A DNA stretch of 64,000 nt, taken from Tilletia caries (taxonomy: Eukaryota; Basidiomycota; Exobasidiomycetes; Tilletiales; Tilletiaceae). The stretch spans positions 1-64,000 of the forward strand of contig JALUTQ010000036.1 in the NCBI GenBank assembly GCA_032718865.1, in the 5' to 3' direction. Of this stretch, positions 60,839 through 64,000 are shown in pieces (the first letter of the stretch is position 1; each line of letters starts with the position of its first letter). The notes beneath the pieces are model-generated. The model was given only the letters and a program-made list of their open reading frames with translations. It had not been told where the DNA came from and made no database searches. Position numbers and translations under genes: made by a program.

Positions 60839-63094
60839 ATCATGGCACGGGGCGAAAACATGCGACAGGCCCAGCTCGCCGATCTGTTTGTCCTTCCCCT
60901 TCCAAACGAGGGAGCGCAAGATGCGTCCGCCGTAGTGTTGATCATGGACAACGGGAAGACTAACGCCTACGGTAGGATCGACTACGGTGGATGCATGAGG
61001 GCGAAAAATGCGTCCGAATGTCCGCACAATGCCCTTGCTTTCTCTCTTTTCCAGCGCTTTCACATCGACAACGAGCCCTTTCCCACCTTCCAACGACGCG
61101 AAAACTGGTACCATTTTCACCTCCTCGTGCACGAGGAACGGACCGTCGCTATGCAGTACAACAACCACTACCACATCATGAAGAGGATTCTTGGGTCGCT
61201 TGATATCCACACATCCAAGAAGACTCATTTGAACCGAGGCGGAGCAGCACGGCATGGGGAGGACAGTGGGGCGAGCGAGGGTGAGATTCGTAGGGCAGGT
61301 CGATGGAACGTCCAGCAGATGCAAGGATGCTACCTCACAGGCCTTCCTCGAAAGGCCATGCGCGCCCTCGCAGGATTCCCGACGAAGCCAGGAGCTTACC
61401 ATCTTCCCAGAGCCACCATCAATCCTCCCCCCAGCCCTCCTCAACAAGATCTGGCCGGATGTCGAAGGCGCACTCCTCGGAATCGAGCAAGGCCGCCTGG
61501 AGAAGGACCTGGCGGCACAGGGCTTCCTCCGCCTTCTCGTCTATCTGCGCACGGTTCTCGTCCAGGATGCTGTTGTCATGCGCAAGCAGTTCCCCCAACA
61601 TCCAATCTTCCAGCACACCATCTTTGCCGATCCACTCTTCATCGACTATGCAAAGAACCTCGAAGTAGCGCTGGACAAGAACGAGCGACCTCTTTCCGTT
61701 TCCGTACAGGAGATCTTGCCCGAGGTCCATCGATACCTTCTGGATATGCAGCGCGACCAGCAAGCCGCACACCTCGTCACCCAGCACACCAACAGCACCA
61801 TTTTGCAGCTTGCTGGTCTCGTCCAAGGCGCCTTTACCTCCATCCTCAACGAGGTCGACTCTCTTGCCAACAGGGAAGTCAAAGTGACCGTCCATATCGA
61901 GCAGCATCAGCAGCGCACCGGCTCTTCTCCTGTCGCTGTCGCAGCCCTGGCTCAATCAGTCGGTGAGCCCTCCGACTGCCTCACATGCTCCCCCTTCTCA
62001 GACTATCCTTCTCATGACCTTCTTGCTCTCCATCTCTTCTTCACCAGCTGCCCCTTCTTCTACAGTGCCGCGACAGCTCCTGGGCCTTCCCACAACAGCC
62101 GCCATCGCCTCCTCGTCTTCTCCTTTGGTTCCGCTCTCGCCCCTGTCTCGCCCTTCTCGTCAGCTGCGCCGTTCCCGTCAGCTGCTCCGCTCTCGGCTTC
62201 AGCTTTCACGTCTTCTTCTGCTCTCGTTCTCGCCTCCTCTACATCTGCCTCTACATCTGCGGTCATCACGCCTCCTTCTCCTTCTCCACCTGCTCGCGCC
62301 CTCACCGTTGCGCCTCACGCCCTGACCGTTGCGCCTCATTCGTCAGCCGCTGTCTCTGAGGATTCATCTGCTGCTGTGGTGCGTACCTGCTCGTGTGTGC
62401 TTGCTTGCGTGTCGTGTCTCATCCTCTCTTACTGACTTCACTTCACTTCCTTTGTATTATCTACCTTTGCAGCGCGATGGTATGTTACATGTTGTGGCTG
62501 GCTCGTTGTGACTCGCTCCAAGAGTGTACACTGAGTATTGAAGCTGATCCGCGTGCTTGCCTTCCTGCTCTAGACCGTCTCTCCATCACCAGCAACGAGG
62601 ACGAGAACATCGAACACCAGTTGGAGTCAGAACAGCAGCAGCAGCGCTCAGAGCAGCCCCCTCTACTTCTCCCCTCCCCCTCGTCCTCGTTGCCATCTCA
62701 GTCTCCAGCATTTGCTCTGCCTCTGCGAGGAGGAGCAGCAGCAGCAGCAGCGGAGGAGGAGACGGTGCCGATATTTCAGCAGAGCCGCGCGTTGACAAGC
62801 ATAGTTCACGTGTGGCAAGAGTACGAGAAGGGCATCAACCACGGACCGGCGGTGCGAGACTTGGAGGCTCGATGGCAGCACAAGTGGAGGACAGACACGA
62901 AGAGTCGGAAATTTTTCTCTCAGCGTAACAAGATATATGCCAAGGTCATGCGCCTCGCACACGACAAGCGCATCACAGAGGTTCAAGCGGCACAGGCACT
63001 GGAGAACGCACGGGTGGCTTTGAAGCGGTCGGTGGACTGGTGCCAGAAAAACGCAGATACTCTTTTTACTGCTACAGTATCGTGCTTGAGGTAG
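60839..63094 (+). pseudogene. Tyrosine recombinase (Crypton/Ndc10-like), 3' part
   Basis: Continues the gene broken at 52088. It begins at the second ATCAT with MARGENMRQAQLADLF (catalytic Arg), then NWYHFHLLVHEE, SKKTHLNRGGAARHGE (H-x-x-R), RRAGRWNVQQMQGCYLTG with a candidate nucleophilic Tyr, and MRALAGFPTKPGAY. A +1 shift in the C6 run 61427-61432 leads into the next frame (ALLNKIWPDVEGALLGIEQG, VLVQDAVVMRKQFPQHPIF). A Ser/Pro-rich linker with an intron (about 62380-62472) follows, then a GCR1_C-like tail VHVWQEYEKGINHGPAVRDL, ending at TAG 63092-63094. Confidence 0.75.
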
Positions 63095-64000
63095 TAGTGT
63101 AGTCTCTCAGTTCTTCCCTTCATTCTTTTCACTCTTTGTATTTTTTCGTCAAACGTTCACGGCTCTGGAACTGCATTCATTCGGTGACTGTAACGATCGA
63201 TGTGCATTGTGATCCTGTTTGAATGCTGATGTCGAAAGGGGAGAGGAGAGAAGGAGAAAGATGTGCCGGGGCTCGGGTGCGAGCTTGATTCGTGCCGGAG
63301 CCGAGTTCCCCCACGCACCCCGAGTACCCAACCCGACCCGACAGCAAAGCGCACCGAGACGCGCATTTCCTCGCCGAGCGCGAGAGGGAAATCTGATCTG
63401 ATCCTGTTCCCTGAAAAGAGAAAGAGAGAGAGAACAGAGAAAGAGAAACAGGGAGGAAAAAGAGGCAAGAGGAAGACAGAAGAAGAAGAAAGACAAAGAG
63501 AGGTTGTCAGCTCAAGTGGGTGGTCAGCGATAGCAGCAGCAGCAATGTAAGACGCCCACGCACCCGGTATGACATGCGCGCAGCTGCGGTAAAGAAGAAG
63601 TGGAGTGAAGCAGAAGCAGGGGCGAGAGGAGGTGAGGGTGAGCAGGGCAGAAGCACGATAGATGCAGATGGGAACAAGAGAGAAAGAGAACGCGGTTTCA
63701 GTAAGGGTTAGCTGCTCAAGGACGCGTCCGTATCATACTGACTCTTAGATAGCTGATGTCTGATGAGCGCGCAGAAGTTGAGTGAGGATGAGGAAGTTGA
63801 GTGAGGATGAGGAGGAGCCCTCAGGTAGTTGGGTCACCAGTATGACGCGCCGTTTTGATACGCTTTTCTGCTTTCTGCTTTCTGCTTTCTGCTTTCTGAT
63901 TCTGGTATTCTGGTTCTGAATTCTGAATTCTGCCCGTTCCTGCCTTACATCAACGCATAACACAGGAGCATGAAGACCATTCATTGAACATCGATTCTCC
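63095..64000. other. Right edge, no gene recognised
   Basis: Purine-rich sequence (63400-63510), no domain. A CTTTCTG heptamer repeat (about 63864-63899) lies near the end. Confidence 0.45.
63864..63899. repeat. Heptamer repeat CTTTCTG
   Basis: About five tandem units followed by degenerate TTCTG units. Confidence 0.8.

Noticed and set aside
60435..60935. Open frame across the 3' LTR identical in part to one at 52096
   Set aside because: The shared protein is just the translated LTR; it has no domain and no independent coding support.
63745..63984. 79-codon minus-strand frame with ESRKQK-type repeats
   Set aside because: Translation of the CTTTCTG heptamer repeat at the right edge.

Overview
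The window looks like a piece of a basidiomycete fungal nuclear genome. Genes are broken by many short GT-AG introns (about 50-95 nt), coding DNA is GC-rich, and housekeeping proteins are eukaryotic (eIF3c, a USP7/Ubp15-type ubiquitin protease, Ste24, a Ubc7-type E2, a RAMP4/Ysy6 protein, PRKRIP1). The mobile elements are types common in basidiomycetes: MULE transposases with SWIM zinc fingers, a tyrosine-recombinase gene with a GCR1_C-like tail, and a Ty3-type LTR retrotransposon. No finer placement is supported by the sequence alone. All names rest on reading translations and motifs; no database search was run.

Layout. 0.8-10.1 kb: MFS transporter (+), SAM methyltransferase (-), small secreted cysteine-rich protein (+), Ca3427-like substrate-binding-fold protein (+), ketopantoate reductase (-). 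10.2-15.5 kb: decayed MULE element A. 16.4-21.8 kb: secreted collagen-like protein (-) and stand-alone adenylate-forming enzyme (-). 22.3-27.9 kb: two unrelated MULEs, B and C, each with its own terminal inverted repeats and 9-bp target duplication, inserted 11 bp apart. 28.2-29.2 kb: a MITE inside a MITE. 29.6-50.7 kb: gene-dense, nearly element-free block with biosynthetic-type arginine decarboxylase (+), alpha/beta hydrolase (+), Ste24 (-), HD hydrolase (+), peroxisomal acyl-CoA dehydrogenase (-), eIF3c (+), Ubc7-type E2 (+), RAMP4/Ysy6 (-), PRKRIP1 (+) and Ubp15/USP7 (-). 51.2-63.1 kb: a tyrosine-recombinase gene split by an 8.75-kb Ty3-type retrotransposon, which itself carries an antisense malate dehydrogenase fragment and a displaced RNase H segment.

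How the parts relate. Several host genes are divergent pairs on short shared promoters (Ste24/HD hydrolase, acyl-CoA dehydrogenase/eIF3c, RAMP4/PRKRIP1). Ste24 (prenylprotein processing), Ubc7 (ER-associated degradation) and RAMP4 (translocon) all act at the ER, but their proximity is probably chance. The mobile-element coding regions carry many single-base frameshifts, almost all insertions in homopolymer runs, whereas about 14 kb of host exons show none. That pattern is either element decay or unpolished assembly error confined to repeats, and it decides whether the elements should be called dead.
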